Source: Otis tarda | Taxonomy: Eukaryota; Chordata; Aves; Otidiformes; Otididae | Direction of reading: 5' to 3' | Length of the DNA stretch: 64,000 bases | Assembly: GCA_026413225.1 (NCBI GenBank) | Contig: CM048554.1 | Location: 72,346,463-72,410,462 of the forward strand | Shown: piece by piece, positions 25,401 to 38,100 of the stretch | How the letters are laid out: every line of letters starts with the position of its first letter | Position numbering within the stretch: position 1 is the first letter of the stretch | Notes under the pieces: model-generated | Told to the model about the DNA's origin: nothing | The model's input: only the letters and a program-made list of their open reading frames with translations | Databases searched by the model: none | Made by a program: the position numbers and the translations under genes

Positions 25401-25671
25401 CGCGACGCGACGGAACCGACCCTCCTCTTCCTCCTCCCCACCCCGGGCCGGGCCCGGCCAGGCCCCTCCGCCCCCTTAACGGCCCGGCCCGCCGCGCCGG
25501 AGCGCCCCCTAGCGACGCAGACTGAGAGGAACGCGGCGGCCGCGATCGGGGGTTTGGGGCTCGGCCGTTGCTGCCTGCCGCCGCTTGGAGTTGTGGCAGG
25601 CAGCACAAGCCGCGCGCTGACTGGCCGCCGGGCGACGGCGCGCCGCCTCCGAAGCCGCCTGTCAGCGGCGC

Positions 25672-25683
25672 AGCGCATGCGCG
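25672..25683 (+). promoter_or_regulatory. GOPC: NRF1-type binding site
   Basis: AGCGCATGCGCG matches the NRF1 palindromic consensus YGCGCAYGCGCR apart from its first base. It sits in the CpG island about 215 bp upstream of the GOPC start codon. Confidence 0.55.
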
Positions 25684-25895
25684 CTGGGCACATTCCTCTC
25701 GCTCCCCTGCGTGGCTGCCCCGGTGGAACCGGGTCGGGTCCGCCGCTGCCGCCGCCGCCGCCTTGTCCTGTGGGGCGGGAGGGGGAGCGGGCCGCGGGGG
25801 GCGGCTGAGGCGGGGCGGGGGCTGAGGCCAGGGGTGCGGGCTCTACCCTGCCGGAGGGTCCGAGCCGTGCGAGGGGAGGGGGCGGCGGCGGCATC

Positions 25896-26195
25896 ATGTC
25901 AGCGGCGGGCGGCGGTGGTTCCTGCGGGCCGGGCGCCGCGGGGGCCTGCGGCGGGGGCGCGGCCGGCTCGGCCTCGTCGGCGGGCGGCGGAGTGTCCATG
26001 TTCCGCTGGCTGGAGGTGCTAGAGAAGGAGTTCGACAAGGCCTTCGTGGACGTGGACTTGCTCCTGGGCGAGATCGACCCCGACCAGGCCGACATCACCT
26101 ACGAGGGGCGGCAGAAGATGACCAGCCTCAGCTCCTGCTTCGCCCAGCTCTGCCACAAGGCGCAGACCGTCTCCCAGATCAACCACAAGCTGGAG
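25896..26195 (+). CDS. GOPC: GOPC coding exon 1
   Basis: 100 codons, donor GAG|GTGAGG. The first 34 residues are Gly/Ala/Ser-rich and likely disordered. From the second ATG (about 25998) the sequence [20 protein letters not shown] through SQINHKLE is nearly identical to mammals, so the start is ambiguous between the two ATGs. I chose the first because the Gly/Ala-rich leader is present in mammals too. Confidence 0.95.
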
Positions 26196-29100
26196 GTGAG
26201 GAGGGGGGAGCAGAGGAGGTCCCCGGGCTGCTGCCCTGGGGGTCGTGCTGCTCCGGCGGGGAGGTGCCGGGGCGGCTGGCGGGGACTGGACCCTGCCCGC
26301 CGTGGCAGCGAGGGCCGCTCCCGGGCCCTGCGGCCGCTGGGCGCCGTGCTGGAAGCAGCTGGGCAGGGGTAACCTGGCCTCGGGTTTTGGGGAGACTGTG
26401 TCCAGCGCCGCGGGGTTCGGGCCTGGCCGTGCGAAGCCTCTGGCTTTGGTTGTTACAGCGTGGGCATGAAGCGGTGCATGCCAAAAAAAAGTTCCCTTTG
26501 ATGTTGAAAGCAGCAGTCTTGAGCAACAGATCCTGCTGACTGGTCTTCTGTTTGCATTGGGTCCCTAGTGAATTTGGAAAGCCTTTTAAAAATGGGAGAA
26601 AGACCTATGGTCAGGATGCTTAAAGGTTATAGTCAGTAGTCAAAAGGAGGACGTTATTCGTTACAAGTAAATGAAACAAAAAACGGATTGGGGATCGACT
26701 TTGACAGGTCCTCTTGTCCCTTCATACTGCAAGGCAGATCAAATAGCTCTCTGACAAACTTAGTGTCAGAAAATTAGTAGTAGGGATTGCACGTTCTGTG
26801 AGAAGAATAATAACTTTCCCTACTGTTGGAAAGTTTTCGTCATGCCTAATCCAGAATTCCAGTCAGGGTGGGGATAAAAGAAGCATCAGCTGGAGCCAAG
26901 GTGGCTGGTGCTGATGCAGCTCAAGAGGCAGGGCTGCAGATCCTGTGACTTGCGCAAGAACTGGAGCGCTCTGGAATGAGATTCTGGGGAACTTTACAGT
27001 CTTTTTATAACTACAGTCCAGCCTGAGTTGTCTTTGTTTTAGTAGGTGATGTCATTTGTCTTGTCCTTAAGATGTGTGGGTATTAATTGCCCTCTTGTCT
27101 TTCTGTTGCATACTAAAAGACCGTTCATGTATCTTCCCTCAGTTATCTTTTCCCTGGGCTAAAACCCTCCAGTGTCTTCAGTGTCTCTTGCAGGCCATAC
27201 TTTCTAGAGTTCTATTGCTTGTTCTACTAGCTTTCAAATATATGGAAGTAAGGGGGAAAATTCTTAGAAACCTTGAAAATACGTGCTCTGTAAGAGCTTC
27301 AATGGACAAATAAACTACAGAATTCAGTTATTTCAGTCCTTTGTGTTATACGTATAATAAAGGAATTTAAGAGTCTTTAAACAGTAAACTGCTCTACTGA
27401 AGGTCTGCCTTGCAGTAGGAAGTAAAGTAAATTGGCTTTGGTTTTAATCAGGTTTCTTCCTGGTATGAAGACATTGTTATTCAAAATAATGAACAGAGTT
27501 TAACAGGGGAACAAGATATTTCAGAGTAGAACAAAGACCTCATTAAACTGGGAGCTTTTTTCATTGCAGTCCTTATTTCACCGGAGTACATACTCCATAG
27601 CGATGTTTATGGTATTCTTTGTTTATGTTGCTATGCTGTCATACACATTTTAGTATTGGGTATGTATATATATTAGCAAGCTATACAGTAGGCTTTATTA
27701 TAGAGGCGTAGTAAAGTAAGATTTATGAGTTTATAGTGGACAATCAGTATTTATTGCATATTAAACAGGGATGGTGGATGTTGTGTACTGACTTGTAAAC
27801 CAGATGAGTTTTTGGGTTATTCTAAGAGAATGAGTCAATGCTTTTTCTTTGAAAAGTTGTTTTGAGCTTAAATATTGTGAAAAGAAGTGATCAAACTCAG
27901 ATCCTGAAGGTATTTTGGTGTCTAATTAAAATCTTCAGGGACTTCTACGTAATTGATGGTCTGTGCCTCAATCTCAGATGAGTTGAAGAGCAGAGGAGCA
28001 CATTCAGTAGTTGTAATAGCATAATTATTGTGTATGTCTAAGTTTATGAAGTAATTGTTTGATAAAGATGACACTGACGCTCCAGAGTTAGTGCTTTAGA
28101 GGTGAAGAAAAGGCCTTTTATTTTGTGAAATGTTTTTATTACTGATACTAGTATTAGGCCTCATACCTATAAAGGAGTCTTTATCTTTCAGATGGACCTT
28201 TACAAGGTTATAGTATTATCTTGAAGGCTGTTAATTTTAGGACCTCATGATTATTAGTGTCATAAACTTGAAATGAAAACTGCTATTTAACATCTCCAAA
28301 AGATGGAGCTGCTCTGTTGAGAATGAGTGTCTTGTGTTTTTATGTGCACAGATGTCTAGTCAAAAGCCTCAGTGTCCAAAATGAAGGATACAGTTACATA
28401 CTTTCGAAAGAAGTCACTAGCATTGGTACTGGCATATTAATCACTGCGTTTGCTTTTTTTTTTTTTTTTAATAGCACAAATTACGGTATTTCATATAACT
28501 TGTAAAATTGGAGTGATTTCTTAATAGCTCACAATTGTAACTTTATCATGCTTGTGCATTTTAATACAAAGCTTTCATCACATTCATAAAAGAGTCATTA
28601 GTCATAGTTTATTGAGGTACAAATGCTTATTCAAGCCAATAAGTTAAATCCATCTTCAGAAATATGCCTTTATTTGGATTAAAATAATGCTTTGAATGTG
28701 TGACTGTTAAAAGTTCAGACTTTACTTCTGCAGCTGCCTATACCTGCTGTCTTACTGAACGAATGATATTATTTCCTAACGGAAAATCAAATTATTTATA
28801 ATATTACAGACAAAAATAAAGAAATGCAGTTCAGACTTTGTTTTATCAACTTTGTCATCTTAATATGCATTCTCTGATGGATACAATTGCTTTTAAGAGG
28901 CACACCTTAGTTGATTTGGTGGATGGAAGCTCCTGTTGGAGGCACAAATACAGACTGGACGGAGAATGGATCGAGAGCAGCCCTGAGGAGAAGGACTCGG
29001 GTGTTCTAGTGGATGAGAAGCTCAACATGAGCTGACAGTGCGCACCTGCAGACCAGAAAGCCAACTGCATCCTGGGCTACATCAAAAGAAGCATGGCCAA

Positions 29101-32100
29101 CAGGTCAAGGGAGGTGATTCTGCCCCTCTACTCAGTTCTCCTGGGACTCCACCTGGAGTACCACATCCAGTTCTGGAGCTCCCAACAGAAGAATGACGTG
29201 GACCTGTTGGAGAGGGTCCAGAGGAGGGCCACAAAAATGATCAGAGAGCTGGAGCACCTTTCCTATGAGGACAGGCTGAGAGAGTTGGGGCTCTTCAGCC
29301 TGGAGAAAAGAAGGCTCCGGGGAGCTCTTATAGCAGCCTTCCAGTACCTAAAGGGGGCTTATAAGAAAGACAGGGAGAAACTATTTAGCAGGGCATGTTG
29401 TGATAGGACAAGAGATAATGGTTTTAAAATAGAGGGAGGTAGATTTAGACTGGACATAAGGAAGAAATTTTTTACAGTGAGGAACACTGGAACAGGTTGC
29501 CCAGAGAAGTGGTGGATGCCCCATCCCCAGAAACATTCAAGGCCAGGTTGGAGGAGGCTCTGAGCAACCTGATCTGGTTGGAGATGTCCCTGCTCCTTGC
29601 AGGGAGGTTGGACTAGATGACCTTTAAAGGTCCCTTCCGACCCAAACTATTCTATGATTCTATGACTTTGGTGCAAAAAAATGTTTTGGCATCATTGTCG
29701 TATAGATACTGCTGGAGAGATGAGTTTAAGTAAAATATTGTATGAGAGTTGTCTCAGAATAGTGAAAGAAGTGTTCCAGGAAGATGTTAGTTCCCAAAGA
29801 GGGAGTTATATGTTGCCAGTTCAGAGGTAAGTTGTTTTTAGAAGGAACCTGATGGTATGCAGATACATAGTGGACGTATGTAGATAGATTTACTTATGCT
29901 TTAGGGTGGTGAAAGGTTATAAACATACTACTGTGCTAATAACACTTGAAGTCCTACATTAGATTAAGTAAACTAAAGGTGAAGAGGATTTATGTTCATA
30001 TTTTTCCTTCTGGTCACAGTAGGACAAAGTTGAATTAAGTAGCTTATCAAAGAGGAAAAAAAGGGTTAGGTGATAGAAGCCACCGTCTTTTCTGAAATCG
30101 GCTTCACTTCAGCATGAGCAAATGAAGGAGTGTATCTTGGTGGAGGGCATCAGGCTGGATGGTGGAAGAGCCTCAGGCTGTTAGAACACAAGGAGATGAC
30201 AGCCATTTTAAAGGATGTTTTTTGTCATGCTCTGTCTCTTGGAAAGTGTTATAAATCAGCAGATGCATGCTGGCCGTCAGTGTGTGAGATTTCAGTAGGT
30301 TTTTAATTGAGAAGTTCAGAGTGTTTATTTTTCCTGTTTGACTGTCACTTGACGTGAAAAAAATTATATGATGCTGACTGAGACATTGTCTGAAAGTCCA
30401 TTTAAAAAAAAAAGTTCTGTATAGTGCAATTTTGTAGAAGTAAAAGAAGTAAGTCAATGTGCCAATGAAAACCGAGTTTGACTTTAACTTTGGTACTTTG
30501 ACTGCCAATCTGATTCTGTAATTTTAAATGAACAAGCTAGAAAGGAATGTCTGGTAGAGCACATCCTGTGTATTGGCAGTTGTGTTAAGCCAATGTATAT
30601 GTTAAAATTAAGGAAAGCATTTAAGTGTATGTCTAACAAGTTGGTCGCCTATGTATTTTCATGTCCTTGACGAACCTGGAATCGGTTAACAGGCTTAGAG
30701 GAACATGTTCCTGTAAGCTGAATTCTTCTGTAAGTAACTTGTTACTCTGTCAGCTAAAGCATATATAGTAGTATGTAGGTAATCTGAAGATCCCTATAGA
30801 AAAAAAAATCTGAAAACCAAAAAGCCTAAACAAAGTTGTCTTTATGTGCATGGTGATTTTTTTTTAATATAGTGTACAAGTCCATCTTATGGAGCACACT
30901 GCAGAATTGTAGTCCTACTTTGCTCTTTAGCAGTACTTTTAAACAAAGGTAGGGCCATACACCTTGTTAGGAGTGTCTGGATTTTTTTTTTCCCTCTCTC
31001 CTTTGCCTTGTAGTGAGAAGTGCACCTGTTAAATGACTAAGATATTTCTTTGCCCAATGACAGATGTGTCTATAAAACTGGGAGCATAGATACAAAACTG
31101 TGTAAGAAAAGTAAATTATTTTTTTCAAATGTCATAAAAATTTCCAGTATTTACTGATAAGTTGTTTTATTAATTACACTTTTAACTCTGAATACTTTTT
31201 TTGGAGAAGTCTGTTGGTACTAGACAGAATGTGGTCTTTTGTAAAGTCAATTGAATGACATTTGATCCAGCTAATTTTATATCCTAAAAAGTGGGGAGTT
31301 TTCAGATACTCAGGAAGTGAAAGTACAGGTTTGCATGAATTTTTCAGTTGGCTTATATACTGAATTGTCATGAGTTTGATACATATAACTTCTATCACAA
31401 TAATTCCACCCTTTTTAAAGGGGTCACCTGTACTTAATTGATATTTTGCTGTATCAGAAGTCATGGAAATCTATAAAAGTTTAACTAGGTTACCTTAGTT
31501 TGACTCAGTGAGTGGTAAATTGTTTTTCTTTTCTCTGTCTCATTTGTTGGGAATTGCCAAGGGATAAGTGATAGGGAACCAGAATTTTAGTTTAGATTTC
31601 TTAGTTTTATTTATTGAATTGTGTTGCATAGCTAGTATGACTTTCAAAATAATGGCAATAATAAAACTACCAGTATGACTACTGAAAATGGATTTTTGTC
31701 TTCTTCATAAGCAAGTAGAAGCATGGTCAGTCTGAAGAGAAAGTCTTTGTGAGGCAGGCAGAAATTTGCCACCAGCAGCAAAGTGTAGAAGCAGTGATTT
31801 AAAAAAAAAAATAATAATTTGTGCTTCTGTAAGTAACTAGAAACAGAATGATACAGTCAAATACAAAGTAAAACAGTGCCAAGAAACAGTTGGTAAAGCA
31901 AAGAGAAAACTAAATAATAGTAGGTTGCTGCAGTAACCGGTATTTTAATGATAGAGATGGAAAATATCAGTGACTGGCCTGTATGTATTGGTTGATATAT
32001 CTGTGCATGTAAATAGAAACTAGATTTTTAAGATGTTTTACATGTATTGTTATTATTACGTTATCTTTTAGTTGTTGGGTGGAAAAGTGTGCAAATAATT

Positions 32101-35100
32101 GCATATCCAGAATGATCTTCAGTAGAGAAGATTTAAAAAAATGTGAATGTTGTTTTGCATCCTTTTAATTTGCTGACCAGTATTCTGAATGTGTTTTGTC
32201 ATGACTAGAAAGGAATCTGAGAAATAGAGCAGTTCGTTTGTAGGTGTCTCACGTACTTTGCATTCTGTATGAGACATATTAAAGGTGGCCTAAAGTTACA
32301 ATTCATTTCTGCGTTCAGTTTCATACAATTTTTACCAAGACTACTTATATAGTTGTGCTATAAAAGCTCTCTATAGTAGTGTTTATTTAGGGAGCCAGTA
32401 ATAATAAATTGTTGTTCATGTTCTTATTAGCCACATGATAAACACCTTTCTGTTAAATCTAAAGCTTTAACTAAAAAGTCACATATGTTCTTTTTAGGGT
32501 CACAATAATAATGAAATAAAGGCTTTTAATGTAATTCAAAAATTTGTAAGTACAGTTTTTTAAGGTAATTTAATGAAACAGGCTAGTCATTTTTGCCATT
32601 GAGAAGTGGCAAGTGTACTTGGGTTGTGTTGAAATCAGAGGGTTTTTATCAGCGACGATTACAGTTCCCAAGTGTATCATTTATTCTGAAACTTGCATTT
32701 TGTACAGTGCTCTCACTCTGTTTAGCTTTGCAAGGAGCACAGTGAGGTTAATAGGGCTCTGATCTGTTTCGTGGTTTCTCATTCAAACCAACCCATTTAA
32801 CTTAATAGGGTTGTGTGGGAAGTTGCAACAAATGCTGCTTAATAGGCAGGAAGAATCAAATAGTCAAGACTGAGGAAGGGTGCAGTGTTCTTGTCTTTTG
32901 GAGAGCTGTAGTCGAAGTGGTGAAGTGGCACTAGTGAGATAATGGAGACAATCCTTTCTTCCAGCAATTACAGAAACATAATACTTGAGAGTTTGGGTTA
33001 CTTCACATCTAGAGGCTGGTGCCAAAGTTAGGAGTCCCCGTGAAAACTTACTAGTATGTGGACTGCCTGGTTCATAACTGTGTGCTACACACTCCTTTGT
33101 TGTTGAACCAACACTACTTGTGTATCTGGTGTCTGTGAGTATGTTTCGGCCTCAGGCTGTAGGAGCTACAGCTGTCACGTTCTGAAAAATTGTTTTCTAT
33201 CCTGCAGCTGTATAATGTTATGGGAACACTTAGGAATAATGATTTCATTGTTCGTGAAGCATAATCAGGGCTTTTTTTAACCTACTTTTGCCTTTAAGCA
33301 ACATTTCTGTCTTTAAAAATATACCCCCAAAATGTAATGTTAAGCAAAAATACTAGTGGTGTCTCTTGATATTTATATTACTTTCTTTGTGCATGTGCTG
33401 GGGCAGAAGCCACAGAGTAGTTGCGGCACTGTAATGGGCTCTCTTCTGTTTCCTGATCCTAGATCCTTCAGCCTTTAAATCAGAAAGTTAATAGTCCTGA
33501 TCAGGTATGAAAGTTTAAATACATAAACACATATGTCAGTGAACTTTCTAGAGTCTAGCATAAATTACATGAGGACACACTGCTGAAGAAGTAAAAACAC
33601 CTCATATACTTCATTTGTCTATGAATTTTGGTTTGATCCTGTGGCAAGATTCATAGGGACCTCTCTTGTAAAATTAGCTATTGCTGATATTCCATTGCTA
33701 TATGTATACTGGAGGTGTTTTATTGGCAATAGAGTCAGTCAATGGAACTTGTGAAATGTCACTTCCTGCAGATTTGTGGGGAACACTTTTGTCCGAAAGT
33801 AAATATTGAGCACTTTCTCAAGTCACTAAGACCGTCCAATTTAGACACTTCCCATTCTCTCCCGTGATCTGTGAGTTTCCACACCACAGCATCCTTTGCC
33901 TTTTTGTCTGCCTACGGTTTTGGTTAGTTGACCAGGCGAGAGGCAGCAGCACAATCACTGGCGCAGAACTGCCCGTGTGATGCCTGGCCGCTGCGCTGTT
34001 TGCTCTTGTCTCTGGGTGCTTTAAACGAACTAGCTAAGATTTGATTCTTCCCACTTTTCTCTTCGTGAGGGTACTAATCAGCCGCTCTTTCCTACTGAGC
34101 AGCTGTTTTGTGCAAAACTTGTCATACACACCTTTACCCCTCTGATGGATTTGTTTGAATCTCCAAAATGGATTTGATTCAAATCAGCAGGGAGGGAAGG
34201 CAAAATAGGGAAAAGTGTACACATACAGATAAAATGATGGCGCTAGCCTGTCTTGTTTAGGAAACTAAGATAGAAATGATTAAATCTTACCAGCTTTTGT
34301 GGGATTTTTTTAATTACTAGTCTGCTTGTGTTGGATGTTTCTTGAAGTCATAGCTACTGGCATCTAGAGATGATATGGTGGAAAACAATAATCTTTCATT
34401 TAAAAAAGACAGTTTTTGGACCTTTATGGCTTTAGAATGCTTGATATGAGAATAATTTCAGGCCTTTAGGGTACACCTAATTCAAAGGAAAATGAAAAAA
34501 ATCTTTAAAGATTATTTGCTACTTTAAAGGCATTTGGTGAGTGCTTGGCTTATGACTTTCAGTCACTAGAGGCTGGTAATATGATGGATATTTTTGTGTC
34601 TATCTAGCTTTCCTGTGCTGAAAAATCAGTGTTTTCAAATATGTCCATTATGCTTTTTTTCAAGGTAGAAGTTGATATACCCAAAAGTGCATCATTACAA
34701 GCCTCAAAAAGCATTCATTAGACTTTGATGTTGAGGGAAGTCAGGTCTTCCTCTCATTTTTTATTTGATGTGGTGAATACCACCACTGCCTTGTCTTAGG
34801 GTTATTCAGGCCCAGGAACTTGCTTTCCAGATCAGTTTGGCTCTATTTTGAGTCCTTGTGTCTGGGCAATGGATAAGTTTTAGGTATTTTTTTCATAAAT
34901 ATTAGCTCAAATAAAACTCTTGTCTGTACTGCAGAAATTATTGGAATGATAGCTCAGAAAATGACAAAGCTTTTCCAAAAGCTAAACACATTGCCATTAT
35001 TTTATCTGATGATGCCATCACATGCCCCTCACCCCTCTGCAACTGGTTTCCCTTTCAGGAGTGAGAGGTAGATTGTTTCCTGTCAACATGGTACGTTAGC

Positions 35101-38100
35101 CACCATCATCCCACTTTCTGAAGTTTTCTCAGTCTGTATGTGCTCCCTCCGATGCCTTAGATCTCCAAGATTGTGGTATTGCCGTCTTCTAATGCTTCAT
35201 TCAAGCAGCGATGGTTATGAGAAACAGTAACTTGTGGTTTTAACATGCCATCTGTCTACTTCCTGTTTTAGAGGTCTGTGCGCAAATACCTCTGTATTTG
35301 TACTTCTCTTTCATGTTACATTTATTCGTCGTTTCCATCATGTATTTACGCTGTAAGTTGTTCAGGGCAAGGTCCGCATTTTTATTCTTTACTATGTACA
35401 AACTTAGCATAGGATCTTTGAGTATGGCTCAGATCTTACAGAAATAAATGAGTTTTGGTTAGTTATTCAAACGATCATTTCTCTATGAAAAATGTTCAAG
35501 TGGATGAATGATTTTTTTTTTTTTTTCCTGACAGTTCAGGCCATCATATGAAAAAAATTTGTATGATATGATGGAGAATAATTGGAAGAGACCTCAATGA
35601 TATTATTTGTTCTAAGGCTCTTAATGAAAAACATGAGTTAAGACTCTAAGAACTCTATGACTGTAAATGTAATAAATCCCAGCATTTAAGCTGACATTTA
35701 TTATATTGCTAGCTTAAAATACATATTTAGCATAAGATCATTTATATCAAACACAGCGTTTTGGTAACTCATAACTGCTTGAAAAGGAAATAAGAACTGT
35801 TGATTAAAAATAGAAGGACATTATGTCTCGACTGTTTTGCCTAGAGATTTTTTAAAAAAAATTTTTGGAATTTTTAATGGTCTGCAGAGTAAATATTTGC
35901 CTGTTTCTTAATGCTATGATTTATTTTATTTTATCTCCTGTGGAAAAAAAAAAGTAATTTACAAATTCTTGAGTTATTTCAATTGAAATTTGATTTCAAT
36001 TTTCATAGGTCTAAAATCTCTGTGAAACACGAAATACCTGGTATATGGCTAAATAGGCCCAAATTGAGTAAATATTTAGTTAGCCTTTGAACCTCTGGTA
36101 TCGTCTCTGTGTTAGATTGTTTAGAAGATAAATACTGACTTTTACTGTTTGATTAATTTGACCAAGGTCTCAAATTTATTTGAATTGCAGACTTTTATTT
36201 ATTTAGAGTTTAGAGGTAGCTTGATTATAGACCAATGTGGTGATAATCTGAAGCAGTAGCTCTTTCTGAAACAGCATGTGTTACTGGTACTTTGTGGAAG
36301 AAAAGAAAAAAACAGACTTATGGAATTAACTTTTTTCTCCCCACACCAGACAGATCAGAGCAGTCTTAAAGGTTGGTTTATTTTTTTTTCATTCCGAACA
36401 GCAAGGAGAAAAAAGGTAAGAAACCAAGGAGTATGTCCTGTGTAGTTGACAGTGTATGGATTGTAATTGGGACAGTAAATACAAATAAATTAACAGTCAT
36501 GTGTCTAATAATTATTGATAAATTGGAGAACAAGTTTGAATGGGGTACTTCAGAAAAATAAGTGATTCTGTCAGTAATGCTGTTCTTTATTTCTTAGTAT
36601 TTTCCGTACTGACTCATTTACATAACTTCTCTGAGTTCTCACTTAGCAGCCAGTGTTGAACTGAAGCATTTAACTTCAGGAAAGTTAGTGTTTGTTTTCC
36701 ATAACAAGAGAGAAGGGAAAAGTGGAGCATGGAAATACGAGGTTCGACTTCCTTTAATAAAGAAGAAACTTGGTTATTTTCTGGCTTGTTTCAGTAAGCT
36801 TTAGCTTCCATTGTAAGGCCCAGACCAGACACTTCTCATTGCCATTGACACCAAATTCCGGTTACAGATCTGGATCTGAGAAAAGCATCCAAGACTTCAG
36901 CGACTCAGAGGTGAATGAGCATATCTCAAATGGCATTGACCTTGCCAACACGTGTCAGAATAAAAGGAAAAAAGAGCTGTGCAAATTAATTTTCTCTCGT
37001 GTCCTATCTGCTTGATTTATCTAGGGCTAGATTGTAGGTTTTCATTATTACATCATACTTTCATGAGCCAGTCCAGTCGTGATACTAACCGTGTGTTGCC
37101 TGGGGCGTAGACTCACAAATGAGTTAGCAGAGAGAAACAAAGGTGTTATTTTGCAGCGTGATACTTGCTAATGTGTGATCATTGCTAATTGTCACAGTTG
37201 TATGCTGCACTACATACAGAAGAGTTCCTCTTTTGGCTGAATCGGCAAGTTACTGTTGAAGGATGTTATGAAAGTAAACATACTACCTTCTCTGCAACCT
37301 CTGCCCCTTACTGTTCCCCAATGAATGTTTCTGTTCTCTGTTTGTTGTTTGGTGCCTCTTCCTAAGCTCTGCTAACCGTGGAGCTCAGTGGTCTCCTGTG
37401 GGTAGGTGTTCGTTACTTCTGCTGCCAACTGGCTTATCCACAAATTCTAGAGCAGTTGCAGGTGACCTTCAAAATACATGACATCTTTCCTTCGCCAGTA
37501 TTGCTGGAGAGTGCATCCAAAAAGCTGCCAATTAAAGGATTGGTACAGTTTCTTGTGCAGCATTAATTTATCCTTGTGCTTATGCAAACTGAAATATTAT
37601 AATTAAAGGATCTGGCATTGTCTTTTTCTGTAGAAGCCCTGCCTCAGTGAATGGTGCTCTTGGAAGGAATGGCCTTACCGATAACTCATTTGTGCTTGTC
37701 TTTTCATCAGCTGTCTCTGCTCCCTCTCTGGTTATTATTGAGTATCCTTTAAACCAGAATGTAGAGCTGTTGAATTTCCAGTGGTCTTTTCCTATGATGC
37801 CTTTATAACAAAGTGAGGGAATGTGAACAAAAAACAATGCTAGTAAGAGTACTATAAAGGAAAATTAAGTTAGCTGGCCAAGCTGAGAAAGGCAGCACTT
37901 CTGTGAAATAATGTGAAGGTTCGTCAGCCTTCATAGAAGTAGATCACAAGATCTGAAACCAGCTCACTGTGTTTGCTATTCAGTGTGACTCTTGTATCTG
38001 CATCTGTTCCTGGGGACAGATTTATGACTTTTCATAATGTGTAAATAGATTAGTTCCGTGATGTGCGCTTACACTATTTCTCATTTTGCTCTCTTTATTA

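Larger units (their letters stand above)
24940..26480 (+). promoter_or_regulatory. GOPC: GOPC CpG-island promoter
   Basis: A CpG-rich island rises from about 24.95 kb, is densest at 25.2-26.4 kb and covers exon 1. It contains a palindromic NRF1-type site, AGCGCATGCGCG, at 25672-25683, about 215 bp upstream of the ATG, and a GGGGAC-type repeat at 25336-25400. No TATA box is evident. The transcription start probably lies between about 25.5 and 25.8 kb. Confidence 0.7.

Noticed and set aside
25208..26098. 296-codon minus-strand frame and several plus-strand frames in the GOPC island
   Set aside because: Antisense to exon 1 and through the hexamer repeat (PVSVPV repeats); no domain.
36770..37015. 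81-codon plus-strand frame in GOPC intron 1
   Set aside because: Looks somewhat protein-like but lacks good splice sites and any known motif.
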